From Pictodentalium vernedei (lineage: Eukaryota; Mollusca; Scaphopoda; Dentaliida; Dentaliidae): a stretch of 64,000 nucleotides of DNA. Every line of letters begins with the position of its first letter. Position 1 is the stretch's first letter. Below the pieces are notes generated by a model that made no database searches, was not told the origin of the DNA, and was given only the letters and a program-made list of their open reading frames with translations. Position numbers and translations under genes: made by a program. Below, in pieces: positions 42,504-53,736 of the stretch. The stretch lies in assembly GCA_031216915.1 (NCBI GenBank), contig CM062296.1, positions 668,006,753-668,070,752 on the forward strand, read 5' to 3'.

Positions 42504-42866
42504 TGGGGCACGGTGGCGTTGCGGTAACTGGTTCTCATCAGATCACCGAAGTTAAGCAACGTCGAGCCTGATTAGTCCGTGGATGGTTGACCGTCTGAGT
42601 GATCGATTCGGACTCCCACGTCATGTCCTTGGGCAAGGCACTTCACCTTGATTGTCCACATGGGGGCATGATGACGCTGTGTACTAAGGCGTACTGCACG
42701 TCAATGGTGCGCATGTCTTCAACCAATCTAACCCTGCCTTTGCTGCAGTGCAGAGTTACGATGTTGGGGAGCTGGCAGCTGGACGTCGTTGCTTGTTGGT
42801 TCTCTCCGGCTTCCTCCACCTGTAAAACTGTCACCGACATGATATGACCTTGACTGTTAAAATTAA
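42504..42866 (+). mobile_element. 5S-rRNA-derived SINE with the SINE-T body
   Basis: 42530-42601 match the 5S rRNA internal promoter region: CATCAGATCACCGAAGTTAA, GCAACGTCGAGCCTGATTAG and TCCGTGGATGGTTGACCGTC. These correspond to the 5S A box, intermediate element and C box with a few changes. The SINE-T conserved block (GTCCTTGGGCAAGGCACTTC) and body (ACTAAGGCGTACTGCACGTC) follow. The tail is replaced by the next repeat near 42866. Not a functional 5S gene: the first 40 bp of 5S are missing. Confidence 0.9.
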
Positions 42867-43203
42867 AAATTTGTTTCTTAGCCCTGTCCACATGGTTCTT
42901 TTGTCTGCCGCAGGTTCTTTTTTATAACCAATGCAAACTTCAAAAAATAAAAATTAAATGCTTCATGCCTGATATTTTTTACCCAAATTGATAAAATTGA
43001 TAAATTTGTTCCTTGAGTGCCCGAAGGCTTTGCAATGCTTTAGCACTGCAAAGCCGTCTTGCACTCAACAGATGAAATACACCACCACTCATGCTATTCT
43101 GTAGATTATGAGGCCTAAAACATAAAAACCCAAGAACATGAACTTTTGATGGCAAAGAAATAATTATAAAAATAAAAAATAAAATAAAAAAAAATTTCCG
43201 CCA
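42867..43203. mobile_element. Fold-back MITE R, left part
   Basis: Same sequence order as 38430-38757, including the palindrome TTCCTTGAGTGCCCGAAGGC ... GCACTCAACAG and GATTATGAGGCCTAAAACAT. P8 follows, and no right end is found afterwards. Confidence 0.7.
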
Positions 43204-44400
43204 TTTGCAATTTTACAAATGAAAGTGTGTGATGTGTGTGATGAAAAGGATAATGTTCAATGTTTATGAAAGGATTATGAAATAAGACAAGAATTGTGAT
43301 AATTGGGAATATGTTAATTTCTGTTCCCTGTATGCTATATTTTCAATAAAAATAATATGAGGTGTATACTGTACTAAAGAATTGAAGGGTGGGTTAATGT
43401 GGCCCTCACAGTTAATGTATGTGAGCCTCACAGTTAATGTATGTCAACAAAAGTTACCAAGTTACAGAGAAATTATTCCAAAATGAGTTATCCTATCAAG
43501 TTACAATGAAATCCCTTCATAAATACGGCCTGTAGACTGTGCTAAAGTTTTTCGGGTTTTGGGCTCGGGCAGCCATCATGGTTGAATGATCACCACCAAA
43601 AGGGGACGTTCTCATCTATGCATGATCTGGAGTCATCCTACCAAAGTTAGAATGAAATCCCTTCATAAATATGACCTGTAGACTGTGCTAAAGGTTTTCG
43701 GGCTTCTGGCCCCTGTAGCAGTGACAGTTGACCAATTGCGACCAAAAGGGGACGTTCTCTCTAGATACTATATGGAGTCATCCTACCAAGGTACAATGAA
43801 ATCACTCCATAAATACGACCTGTAGACTGTGCTAAAGGTTTTCGGGTTTCGGGCTCGGGCAGCCATCATGGCTGAATGATCGCGACCAAAAGGGGACATT
43901 CTCATCTAGACATTATATGGAGTATCAAGTTGCAATGAAATCCCTCAATAATTACGACCTGTAGACTGTGCTGAAGGTTTTTTGGTTTTGGGCTCGGGCA
44001 GTCATCACGGTTGACTTCATCCAATACATGACGTCATCCTACCAAGTTAAAATGAAATCCCTCCATATTAAATATGACCTGTAGACTGTGCTAAAAGTTT
44101 TTGGGTTTCAGGCTTGGGCAGCCGTCACGGTTGACAGATCATGACCAGAACGGGATGTTCTCATATAGATATTATACAGAGGCATCCTACCAAGTTACAA
44201 TGAAATCCCTTCATAAATATGACCTGCAGACTGTGCTAAAGGTTTTCGGGTTTTGGACTCGGGCAGCCATCATGGTTGACTGATTGCGACAAAAAGGGAA
44301 CGTTCTCATCTAGACATGACCTCAAACCTGCATATGAAATTTTGTGACGAGACGGACAAATACTACAGGGTGTAGCCTGTGCTAATGGAAAAAGTGAACA
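43204..44400 (+). mobile_element. Pearl-like element P8, related to P6, both ends eroded
   Basis: The head is shortened to AATGAAAGTGTGTGATG, then GAAAAGGATAATGTTCAATG as in P6. About seven units carry GTTACAATGAAATCC or variants and CGACCAAAAGGGGACGTTCT. It ends at CAGACTCACAGACAAACAGA without the 3' hairpin. Confidence 0.8.
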
Positions 44401-44924
44401 GACTCACAGACAAACAGACTCACTGAAAATAATCTGAAACATATGAACGTGAAACGAGGGCAAATAACGCTGTACATCTTTAAGCAAGGGCATTAATTAA
44501 ATCATAGGATCTGTTCCCTCATGATCTGGGAAAAATGATTTTGATGCAACCACTAGTGGTGGAGCTGGAGTAGCAAACGTGTTGGATGGAAATAATCTGT
44601 AACATATAAACGTACGAACATACAAACATATCTAGCTCTATAGACCCCCACAGCATGGGATGTAATAATAATTTCCAAAGAATGCTCTGGAGGCTAAATA
44701 TGGACATACAGACAGATGGAATATTGGATGAACATCCATTTTCATAAATGATGCATTTATGAACAATGGCTTCCAATATATGCCATGAAACAGAAATATG
44801 GACAAATGGGTGGGCAGACAGATGGATGGATCATTGGAAAGATGGACAGATGGAAGGATGGATAAATGTCATATTCATAACAGTATCCCACAGGAGAATA
44901 ATTAATCTTACCCAAGGACAGTTA
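44401..44924 (+). mobile_element. Pearl-like fragment with microsatellite
   Basis: CAGACAGATGGATGGATCAT and GATGGACAGATGGAAGGATG lie at 44815-44865. A weak GTATCCCACAGG terminus follows. The head was not identified. The 77-aa frame is microsatellite read-through. Confidence 0.45.
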
Positions 44925-45373
44925 AACCTTTACCAAATGAATCAGCCACATCCACCTAAGGGATTTTCAAACAGACCAGTTGAACAAAAAAACTGTTAAA
45001 AAATTTCAACAAAACAGTATCAAGTTCATCATTTCTTGAACATTTAAAGCCAAAAAACTGAAATAAAAACTTATAGATTGTTAAAGCTTTACTTCATATG
45101 ATTTGCAAGGAGACATTCAAGAATTTAAAAAAAAAAAATAACTATAACATTTTAACCCTAATGGGACTAATTCACATTTTTTTGTAACAGAACAGGTGCC
45201 CTTGCATGCAGTCTTTGGGTTAACTCACAACTTACATTCTAAGTACATTGGTAGTTGTTTTTAGGTAAGTCATGGCTATCTATATGGGCAGCCAAGACTT
45301 GCAAAAAAACAGCAGAAGTCACTGGATGTTGACAGGGAGTAGCAAAAATATGTAAAAATCTGTAGGCCCTTAC

Positions 45374-45427
45374 CTCCTTGCATGCTGCTGGTGGATATTC
45401 CTGCCCAGGACAGGAAATCTTTTACCA
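45374..45427 (-). other. Candidate 54-nt exon, gene unknown
   Basis: Acceptor TTGACTTATTTTAG, 54 nt, donor GTAAGGGCC. Two of three frames are open (VKDFLSWAGISTSSMQG or GKRFPVLGRNIHQQHAR), both with split codons, unlike the two phase-0 candidates at 6304 and 60142. Close to repeat sequence, so weaker. Confidence 0.2.
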
Positions 45428-45532
45428 CTAAAATAAGTCAAATTTGAGCACACTTGATCAAATTTTCACCTACAAATTGTACCAACCTGTTGACCAGTGA
45501 TTTCTTGATTCAAACTTGAATGAATTTTTCGT

Positions 45533-45577
45533 CAAATCAAGTCATGGCTGCTTCATGGCAGCCATGATTAGATTTGT
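45533..45577. repeat. Palindromic MITE E-like core, copy 3
   Basis: CAAATCAAGTCATGGCTGC / GGCAGCCATGATTAGATTTG around TTCAT. Confidence 0.75.
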
Positions 45578-45776
45578 TGAAAAATATTTTTAAAATACTC
45601 AATGGGTTAAGAGTTAAGAGGTAAGTAATCTTGGCTTCCAAAACAAAGGTTATGTTCCCTTGTTGCAGTAAAGTGTTAACAGCTATGTTCTGAAAATGGA
45701 AAAATGAAAAAAATATCTGAATGATGATTTTTGTGCACGGTGTTGGTTGAAATTAGCTACTTTGTTGAAGGTTAAA

Positions 45777-46117
45777 CCTAATTTTTTTATAATGGATGGA
45801 AGTGTCTCAAAAGACCCAACACCGATGAACATAATTGGAAAGGAACATTAGTGTCTTCCTTCAAAGGAGTTAGAGATTTCCAATAAAATCAAATGATGGC
45901 TCTCTGAAAGCCATCTTGAGGTTTTTTTTATTTTGATCAATCTTTGCAAGGAAATGAAAAGTATAAAATCCACAGATATGGAGTAGAAAAAACATGGGAA
46001 CAAGAGTGGGAAACAAGTTTGGAAGATAAAAACAGTTTTCCCCAGAAAACTTGGAATAAAAATTACAGTTACATTTAGGTACATGAAACGAAGCAATTAA
46101 AATCTGAATCAAATTAC
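45777..46117. other. No recognisable feature
   Basis: AT-rich; minus-strand frames of 82 and 95 codons overlap each other and show no known domain. Confidence 0.4.
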
Positions 46118-46129
46118 CTTGATTTAAAT

Positions 46130-46485
46130 TTATGTATTTATTGGGGATTAACGACACTTTGAATAGCCAGAGTCACCTCGTGTTGGACAGTTTTATGGGT
46201 GGAGAAAGCTGGAGTACCTGGAGAGAACCACCGAGCAACTGTCAGGCTCCCCAACATACTAACTCTACACAAGCAGGGTTAGCATTGGTTGAAGACAAGT
46301 GCACCATCAACATGCAGTACGCTTTAGTACACAATTCCACCATGCCCCCATGTGAGCAATGGGGAGGGGGTGTGAAGTGTCTTGTCCAAGGACACAATGT
46401 GGTTGCCACAGATGGGATTCGAAACTGAGGACTTGTCGGCTTGCTGCTTGCACTGCACCTCTACTCACTGAACCATCAAGCTTCC
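46130..46485 (-). mobile_element. Full-length SINE-T with 12-bp duplication
   Basis: 356 bp flanked by CTTGATTTAAAT (46118-46129 and 46486-46497). Inverted, it reads GGGAAGCTTGATGGTTCAGT (A-box-like), TTTCGAATCCCATC (B-box-like), TGTGTCCTTGGACAAGACAC, the body, and the tail CCCCAATAAATACATA. The 98-codon frame across it is not a gene. Confidence 0.94.
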
Positions 46486-46497
46486 CTTGATTTAAAT

Positions 46498-47195
46498 GGT
46501 GGGGGCAGGGGCATATATTTGCCAGCTTTCCTAAAACCTTTGGTAGGGTTTAATATCTGGCACACTGCTTTACTTTAATTTTGCATTTTCCTTCTTATGG
46601 CTTTTAAAAAAAAGGTTTTTGTTTCTCAGAAACCTGCTTTGCAGAGACCAGCCTTGGGGATAATGTGACTAGAAGTCATTTCTCTCTATACAGACTTTAC
46701 AGACAAGTCGAATTATTAAAAACAGGGAGAAGTGAACAGAAGGGAGCAGCATGACTGGACTTTTGTATGATTGCTCCATCATGTAGCATTCTCATATAAA
46801 TATATAAAGCTATGGCAAAAAAACATATTTATTAATATATGTGTTATTTATTCATTTGAATTTGAATTAAGATTTTTATCCAAATGTGTTGTTTTCTAGA
46901 AAAATGCTCCCATAGAAGGGTTTTTGGTTCTGAAAAATAGTTGTTTTGAAAAATGTTTCAACACAAAATCACATTGTCTTCTGTCGATTGTCACCTATCT
47001 TCAGCAATCTGAATGTAGTGGCCACCCCCACATCAGTGAGGTAGCTGCTATGTTCAGACTACTAAACTGCTATTTTCTCTCTATAACATGTTGGGTTTCA
47101 CTTAAATAACCTCACATTTTTTTATCTGTTTATTCTATTTTTTTTACTTAGAATATTACCTCCAAGGTCACTAAATATTTCCAATAAAACATCTT
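46498..47195. other. No recognisable feature
   Basis: AT-rich; no repeat or gene that I can support. Confidence 0.4.
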
Positions 47196-47446
47196 TTAAC
47201 CCTTTACCCAATGAATTGCCCGCATCTGCCCGTGTAATATGCAAAATCAGCCATTGAAAAAATATTATTTTTCAAAAAATTTCAACAAAACCATATCATG
47301 TGACCCCTCGTTGGAACGAGCTCGTCGAGATCATTCCAACGAGGGGGTCACATGATATGTTTTTTTTTTTAATTTTTTGAAAAATTTAAAAAAATGAGAT
47401 TTAAAATAATAAATTTTTATACCGTCTGCGTTGGGTAAAGGGTTAA
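47196..47446. mobile_element. TTAA MITE type II, complete
   Basis: TTAA both ends; CCCTTTACCCAATGAATTGC and CGTCTGCGTTGGGTAAAGGG. The central palindrome contains CCTCGTTGGAACGAGCTCGT. Confidence 0.93.
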
Positions 47447-48014
47447 GCAGTTATTTGATAAAATTTTGTGTGAAATTCATCCAATTTCAAGGTGGACTGA
47501 ATTTTTACAGGGCAACTTCAGTCACTTTTTAACTGAAGACAGGGCAAATGTTGCCAATCCAGGGTAACTTGTTCGACCCAGTCACACACTTGGCTGGTCA
47601 CTGCCCCCTTGCCAATGAAAATCTGCCTCATCCCATTTTTCTCACCTAGAAATCTCTCTGAAGAAACTATTTTGCAGTTGATTAAATTTGTGACTGCATG
47701 ACGAGAAATGTTCCCTGCTGAAAACATTGGTTTTTCCACATAATAGTGAATGGAGTTAAATTCCATTTTCAGAAATGTTTTGGGGCTTAACACACAAAAA
47801 AGAAGAAAAAATTCACTTCCTTGACAAAATTTTCTTATAAGGCTGCAGGAAATTATTTCCCAACTTTTCTCCTGACTGTCCACCTGGCATGAAACAATAT
47901 CTTTAATGATGATTTTCATGATAATGGCAGAAGCTCTATCTCAATATGGGCTATAGTTACTAAGCTTTTGATCCTCAGACACATTTTAAAAATTTTTTCA
48001 GACATACACTTGTT
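47447..48014. other. Open frame of unknown meaning (47518-47919 minus)
   Basis: A 133-codon minus-strand frame covers most of this stretch, longer than most chance frames here. Exon-like signals occur inside it (acceptor TTTTCAG near 47726, donor GTGAGAAAA near 47651). No domain is recognisable and composition does not differ clearly from the neighbours. Confidence 0.2.
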
Positions 48015-50728
48015 TTAACCCTTTACTCAACGTAATGACCAAAATCGGCGGGTGCTATTCATAATGAAAGTGTCAATGATACTGTAGCTCAACTTGTCAA
48101 GACAAAGACATGTACATGTATAGTATGTGACACAGCAATGACAAACATCTAGGTAATGACCTGATAACAAAGGTACATATAAAGTATTGTAACGGTCTGT
48201 ACATAGATACTGACCATTGCCTGTAACAAATGTATAGGTAAAGTATTGTAAAGGTGGGTGACAGTCAGATGCTAAACTAGAAAAAAATCTTCGAGTCCCA
48301 GAGTGGGTCTGACTGAACCCCAAAATATTTGTTCTCATAGCACAGTGATAACAAAGGCACCCCAAAACACACTCATTCCTGTCCCAAGGTGAAAACAAAG
48401 GTACCCAAGAAGTTTCGTGAAGATCAGTTCACAAATATGAGCTGTGTAGAATTTGGAATTTTGGACCACACCCAGAAACACTCGTTCTCGTCCCAAGGTG
48501 ATAACAAAGGTACCCAAGAAGGTTTGTGAAGATCGGTTGATAAATACAGCCTCTAGCCCGAGCTGTATTGAGATGTGCACTTACAGTGTATAAGTAGCAC
48601 TAAATAAATCAAAGTTCCTCTAATTTGCATAATTTCTGCACGAGAAAAAAACCCGTACTATATGTGATGTATTCCATGTTACTAAACATTCATACAAAAA
48701 TTTATTCAAATCAGAACTTTCATACAGAAGTTCTGTACAAAAGACTGATTGCACTAATTTTGGTACAAAATGGCTGCTGGTGGCCATCTTGAATTTCGGA
48801 CCACACCCAAAAACACTCGTTCTCATCCCATGGTGATAACAAAGGTACCCAAGAAGTTTCGTTAAGATCAGTTCATAAATACGGCCTCTAGCCTGAGCCG
48901 TATAGAAGTTTTTGTACAAAAAACTGATTAGACCTAATTTCAGTACGAAATGGCCATTGGCAGCCATCTTGAATTTTGGACCGCACCCAGAAACACTCGT
49001 TCTCGTCCCAAGGTGATAACAAAGGTACCCAAGACATTTCGTGAAGATTGGTTCACAAATACAGACTCTAGCCGGAGCCGTATTGACATGTGCACTTACT
49101 GCGTGTAAGTAGCACTGAAAAAATCAAAGTTCATCTAATTTTCATAATTTCTGCACGAGAAAAAAACCTGTATTATATGTGATGTATCCCATGGTACTAA
49201 ACATTCACACAAAAAATTATTCAAATCAGCGCTTTCATGTGGAAGTTATCGACCATCTTGAATTTCGGACCGGACCCAAAAACAATCGTTCTCGTCCCAC
49301 GGTGATAACAAAGGTACCCAAGAAGTTTCGTAAAGATCGGTTCATAAATACAGCCTCTAGCCCAAGCCGTATTGGCATTAGCACTTACAGTGCTGAAAGT
49401 AACACCAAAAAACATCAAAGTTAGTCTAATTTGCATAATTTCTGCACGAGAAAAAAACCCGTACTCTATGTGATGTATTCCCTGTTACTAAACATTCATA
49501 CAAAAATTTATTCAAATCAGAACTTTCATACAGAAGTTCTGTACAAAAGACTGATTGCACTAATTTTGTTACAAAATGGCTGCTGGTGGCCATCTTGAAT
49601 TTCGGACCACACCCAAAAACACTCGTTCTCATCCCACGGTGATAACAAAGGTACCCAAGAAGTTTTGTAAAGATCAGTTCATAAATACGGCCTCTAGCCT
49701 GAGCCGTATAGAAGTTGTGTACAAAAAACTGATTAGACCTAATTTCTGTACAAAATGGCCACTGGCAGCCATCTTGAATTTTGGACTGCACCCAGAAACA
49801 CTCGTTCTCGTCCCAAGGTGATAACAAAGGTACCCAAGACGTTTTGTGAAGATCGGTTCATAAATACAGACTCTAGCCCGAGCCGTATTGACATGTGTAC
49901 TTACTGTGTGTAAGTAGCACTGAAAAAATCAAAGTTCATCTAATTTGCATAATTTCTGCATGAAAAAAAAAAAACGTATTATATGTGATGTATCCCATGG
50001 TACTAAACATTCACACAAAAAATTATTCAAATCAGCGCTTTCATATGGAAGTTCTGTGCAAAAATCTGATTGCACCAAATTTTGTACAAAATAGCTGCCA
50101 TCGGCCTTCTTGAATTTCGGACTGGACCCAAAAACACTTGTTCTCGTCCCACGGTGATAACAAAGGTACCCAAGGAGTTTCGTAAAGATTGGTTCATAAA
50201 TACGGCCTCTAGCCCGAGCCGTATTGGCATTTGCACTTACAGTGCTGAAAGTAACACCAAAAAACATCAAAGTTAGTCTAATTTGCATAATTTACGCACA
50301 AGAAAAAAACCCGTATTATATGTGAGGTATTCCATGGTACTAAACATTCATGCAAAAAATTATTCAAATCAGAGCTTTCATATGGAAGTTCTGTACAAAA
50401 AACAGATTTCTCCATCGTCGGTACAAAATGGCGGCTGGCAGCCATCTTAAATTTCGGACCGCATCCAAAAACACTCATTCTCATCCCACGGTCATAACAA
50501 AGGTACCCAAGTTTCGTAAAGATCGGTTCATAAATACGGCCTCTAGCCCGAGCCGTATCCAATTGTTGACGGCCAGACGGACAGATGGCCAGACGGACAG
50601 ATGGATGACGGGCCATGGCATAAGCTCAAATTTGGCTTCGCCAAAGTTGAGCTAAAAATGAAAAAAATAGTTATTCAAGAATTTTGTTTGCAAGTGTCGT
50701 CTGCTTTTCATGTTAGGTAAAGGGTTAA
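48015..50728. mobile_element. TTAA MITE type I, split by P9
   Basis: The left end (TTAACCCTTTACTCAACGTA ... GGGTGCTATTC) stops at 48060. The right end (ATGAAAAAAATAGTTATTCA ... TTAGGTAAAGGGTTAA) runs 50658-50728. Both are normal type I parts, but about 130 bp of the middle including the central palindrome is missing. Confidence 0.83.
48062..50657 (+). mobile_element. Pearl-like element P9, 2.6 kb, sister of P3
   Basis: Head AATGAAAGTGTCAATGATAC, then TAGCTCAACTTGTC. The first 300 bp match P3 closely. The interior repeats AAAGGTACCCAAG about nine times (near 48390, 48506, 48840, 49020, 49308, 49648, 49826, 50160, 50500). The 3' end has GGACAGATGGCCAGACGGAC, the hairpin GCTCAAATTTGGCTTCGCC...AAGTTGAGCT and AAAAA. 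The ORFs inside are repeat-unit shadows. Confidence 0.87.
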
Positions 50729-51422
50729 CTGGTCAAGTTCTGGAAGCCACTATCATAGATCTATTGAAAAGTTCTGAAAGTCACTTTAGTGTCTTTAATC
50801 ATAGGCATTAGCTTGTTTATAGAATATTGTTTTGCTACTATTTATTGTGGAGTGCCAACAGATAATTTATGAACAAAATCTTGCTCAGCAAAGTCTCTAC
50901 TTTCTAGTGGCATGATATCTTTGAATAAAGATTACTCATATACATTCAAATGACTCCATTGGAACAATCCAAATTGCGAATGTGAGAAAGTTGTCACAAC
51001 AGTCAGATAACTTATAGTACGTAACTTGTGTAAGAATGGAGGGAGATTTATGTTCAAAATTTCTGGAAATTAGTTCTAGAAAAGAAACATTTACACAAAT
51101 GTTCTGTTTAAATTCTTCAGATTAATTGAAGATATTTTGGTGTTTCCATTTTATCTCAACACAGAAGTTTATCCATTCATACATCGTCAGTTTCAAATTT
51201 GTAAGTATACTACTCAAAGTTTGCTAAACACCAAGTATATCCAACTACCTGTTTTACGTTTCAGTTGAAATATTGGAATGAAAAGTGTATATATTTTTTA
51301 TTTAATTATATCTTTGATGTATAGATATTAAGATTTTATTTGTGTTTGACATTATTTTTTAGCTTTTGAATACGATAACCATGGAAAATGGATATTATTG
51401 GTAAAAGAGGAAATTTTTCCTT
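50729..51422. other. No firm feature
   Basis: ACTATTTATTGTGGAGTGCC near 50838 may be an eroded MITE D core. Otherwise AT-rich. The 3' end of the Tc1-like element must lie here or just beyond, but no inverted terminus is clear. Confidence 0.35.
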
Positions 51423-51578
51423 TTGCCAAAAAGTTGACGGAGTGAACTGGTATGGGTTCAATATCGAGTATGAGACCCATTACTGTTAATCAATTTCAAT
51501 TTGCCAAAAAGTTGACGGAGTGAACTGGTATGGGTTCAATATCGAGTATGAGACCCATTACTGTTAATTACAGCTTGA
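51423..51578. repeat. 78-bp direct tandem duplication
   Basis: TTGCCAAAAAGTTGACGGAG ... CATTACTGTTAAT occurs at 51423-51490 and 51501-51568, exactly 78 bp apart. The second copy covers the last codons of the transposase pseudogene. Confidence 0.92.
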
Positions 51579-52522
51579 CAACACCTTCTCATGCTCCCAA
51601 TCAGGTTCCTGGTGGTCCTTTATGGGATGTTGCACCAAGCTCCTGGACACTTCTTGGCTGGACTGGACAGGCTGAAATTGCAAGCTGCAACTCATTCCAG
51701 ACATGTTCGATTGGATTGAGGTCAGGGGATCTTGCTGGCCAGTCCATACGCTCAATCCCCTCCCTCTGTCGGTACTCCCCAACAGCATGGGCAGCATGAG
51801 GACTGGCATTATCATCCATCAGGATGAATCTATCACCTACTGCACCTGCATACAATCTGACGTGGACATCCAGGATCTCATCAATATACCGCTGTGTAGT
51901 CAATGTACCACGTTCAAGGTCACAGAGCTCTGTACGTTCGTCCCTGCTGATGCCGCCCCAGACCATGAAAGACCCTCCATCATAGCGGTCATGCTTCTCC
52001 ATACCCTAGAATGCCTATCTGTGTGGTCTAGGCAGTACCTTGACTCATCTGTAAAAAAGGACAGGTCGCCAATCTTCTCTGGTCCATTCAACGTGGTCCA
52101 TGGCCCAGTCCATTCATATGGTGCCTGGCGATGGTTCTGGGACAGCGGAATGCGAATACATGGTCTTCTCGATCGGAGACCACCTTCGTGCAACCTTGCC
52201 CGGATAGTCTGCATCGAAACATTTACCCCGGATGCATTCTGAAGGTCACTGCGAAGCTGGGTTGCTATGGCAAACGGTTCCTATGGGCCTGAATGATCAA
52301 AAAACGCTCTTCAGCTGCAGATGTTGCCCTGCCTCTGCCACCACCATGCGATCATACTGGTGTGCCATACTGCTGAAATCTTGCACAGGCCCTAGTGATC
52401 ACCGTATGGTACACACCAAGGGCTTCAGCAACCTGACGATGGGTAGCCCCTTGCTCCATCATCCCTACAGCCCGCCACATTTCCTCTTCAGACAAATGTC
52501 TTCTTACATTTGCATTTGCCAT
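51536..52522 (-). pseudogene. Broken Tc1/mariner transposase (DD34E type)
   Basis: About 330 codons on the minus strand once frames are followed, the usual length for Tc1 transposases. From the N-terminus: MANANVRRHLSEEEMWRAV with a helix-turn-helix stretch ending in HRQVAEALGVYHTVITRA, then a stop and shift. A middle part has GGRGRATSAAEER and SMQTIRARLHEGGL, then FTDESRYCL (first D), FMVWGGIS, ILMDDNASPHAA (second D) and SPDLNPIEHVWNEL (the E, with 34 residues between it and the second D). The end is frameshifted, with LIGSMRRCCQAVINSNG in another frame. Several stops and shifts make it inactive. The plus-strand frame of 179 codons is its shadow. Confidence 0.9.
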
Positions 52523-52599
52523 ATTCAATCATTAAATCACAAGGGTTTGTGTTGAAATGAAGATTGAATACCCTACACATGTCATTTACATGTAGACAG

Positions 52600-53728
52600 C
52601 AGGGACCAGCCGTGAGGGCGACTAGGGCGATTAAGTCGCCCTTCTAAGCCCAAAGTCGCCTAGAAAAATAGTCGGGCGATTACAAGTCGCCCTCTAAAAA
52701 TTGGCCAAAATGAGAAAAGGCTGAACTGAGTGATGCGAGGTTTACTTGAAAACGAGTATTTTCAAAAATCGAATGTGCTCGAGTGTGATAAATGGGCATT
52801 TTAATTCGTCAAATAAACGTCCATTTATTTGAAATCACACGACAAGCAATTGTCCATTGTTGCTTTTGGCGGATTTTTTTATTTCTATTTTGTTGCGTTC
52901 CAGTCGGAGCTTCAAGTGTCGAAACGAAAATAGGTGACTTACGCGACTCAACAAACAACCCAGTTTGAAAGTAGGTTACGTCGCTTAGGATGCCAAAAAT
53001 GTATACACAACGGACGTATTTTATAACACATTATTTTCATTTCGATTTGCTGACGACTGTTAACTGTTGGGCTGTCTATTCCCAGAAAAACACGAATGGA
53101 ATTGAAACACATGAAAAAAAGCTTTAGTGATGTCAAGAAAAGCTTTGTACAGGACACAAGTGTACATGTGGACGATCTTGAAAAAGGGTCCTCCTAAACA
53201 TCGGAATGACATGAAATGTCGCGGAATGACACCGGAATGCCATAAAAATGATGCGGAATGACATTTCTTTTACAGAATACTCGACCCCAGAATGTATTTT
53301 GTTTATTAACTAACAAAGTACCTCCCAAGCAACCTTCTTACATCTGGTCCTGTTCACACTTTCAGACTTAGGAAATTATTAGCTTAGTAGACTTTGTTGA
53401 AAGGCAACCACAGGAGGGTGATGGGGGATTGGCACGAAGAAGAGGTGAGGGGTCATGAAGGAGAAGGTAGCAGTGGGGGATTTTCAGTCAATAATTACAT
53501 TGTGATTTTTTAACCTGGCACAGATGCATCATAGACAACTGGACCTGGATTATTTGTACGTGGAGGACCATAAATTGAAAATATGAAGGGGCGGCGGGGG
53601 TGGTACATGAATATTCTTAATTTTTCCCACTTGCCTATGAAGTCTCCCTACATGACTCTGCAGTCTCCCTATTTTTTCTGGAGGGAGACTTGAAGTCTCC
53701 CTAAAATTCCCCCCTAGGCTGGTCCCTG
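52600..53728. mobile_element. hAT-like MITE, 1.13 kb, perfect 8-bp duplication
   Basis: The ends CAGGGACCAGCC (52600) and GGCTGGTCCCTG (53717-53728) are perfect 12-bp inverted repeats. GTAGACAG lies directly outside both (52592-52599 and 53729-53736). Subterminal GTCGCC-rich repeats are at the left and GAAGTCTCCCT repeats at the right. CGGAATGAC occurs four times at 53200-53265. No transposase frame. It lies about 80 bp beyond the start of the Tc1 relic and is likely nested in it. Confidence 0.95.
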
Positions 53729-53736
53729 GTAGACAG

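Larger units (their letters stand above)
44925..45776. mobile_element. TTAA MITE, degenerate, type II left and type I right
   Basis: Left: GTTAAACCTTTACCAAATGA, AAAAAATTTCAACAAAACAG (type II). Right: ACAAAGGTTATGTTCCCTTG, CTGAATGATGATTTTTGTGC, GAAGGTTAAA (type I). About 600 bp of other sequence lies between, including MITE E-like palindromes and an exon-like segment. The two halves could also be separate insertions. Confidence 0.4.

Noticed and set aside
42530-42601. Functional 5S rRNA gene
   Set aside because: Only the internal promoter part is present, with substitutions, and a SINE body follows at once.
33749-44400. CRISPR-like regular arrays
   Set aside because: Units of about 146 bp are repeated along their whole length, with no short constant repeat and unique spacers, and the context is eukaryotic.
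47518-47919. 133-codon minus-strand frame as a gene
   Set aside because: No recognisable domain, no promoter or splice support beyond weak matches; noted only as an unassigned frame.
51703-52242. 179-codon plus-strand frame
   Set aside because: It is antisense to the Tc1 transposase pseudogene, whose motifs are clear on the minus strand.
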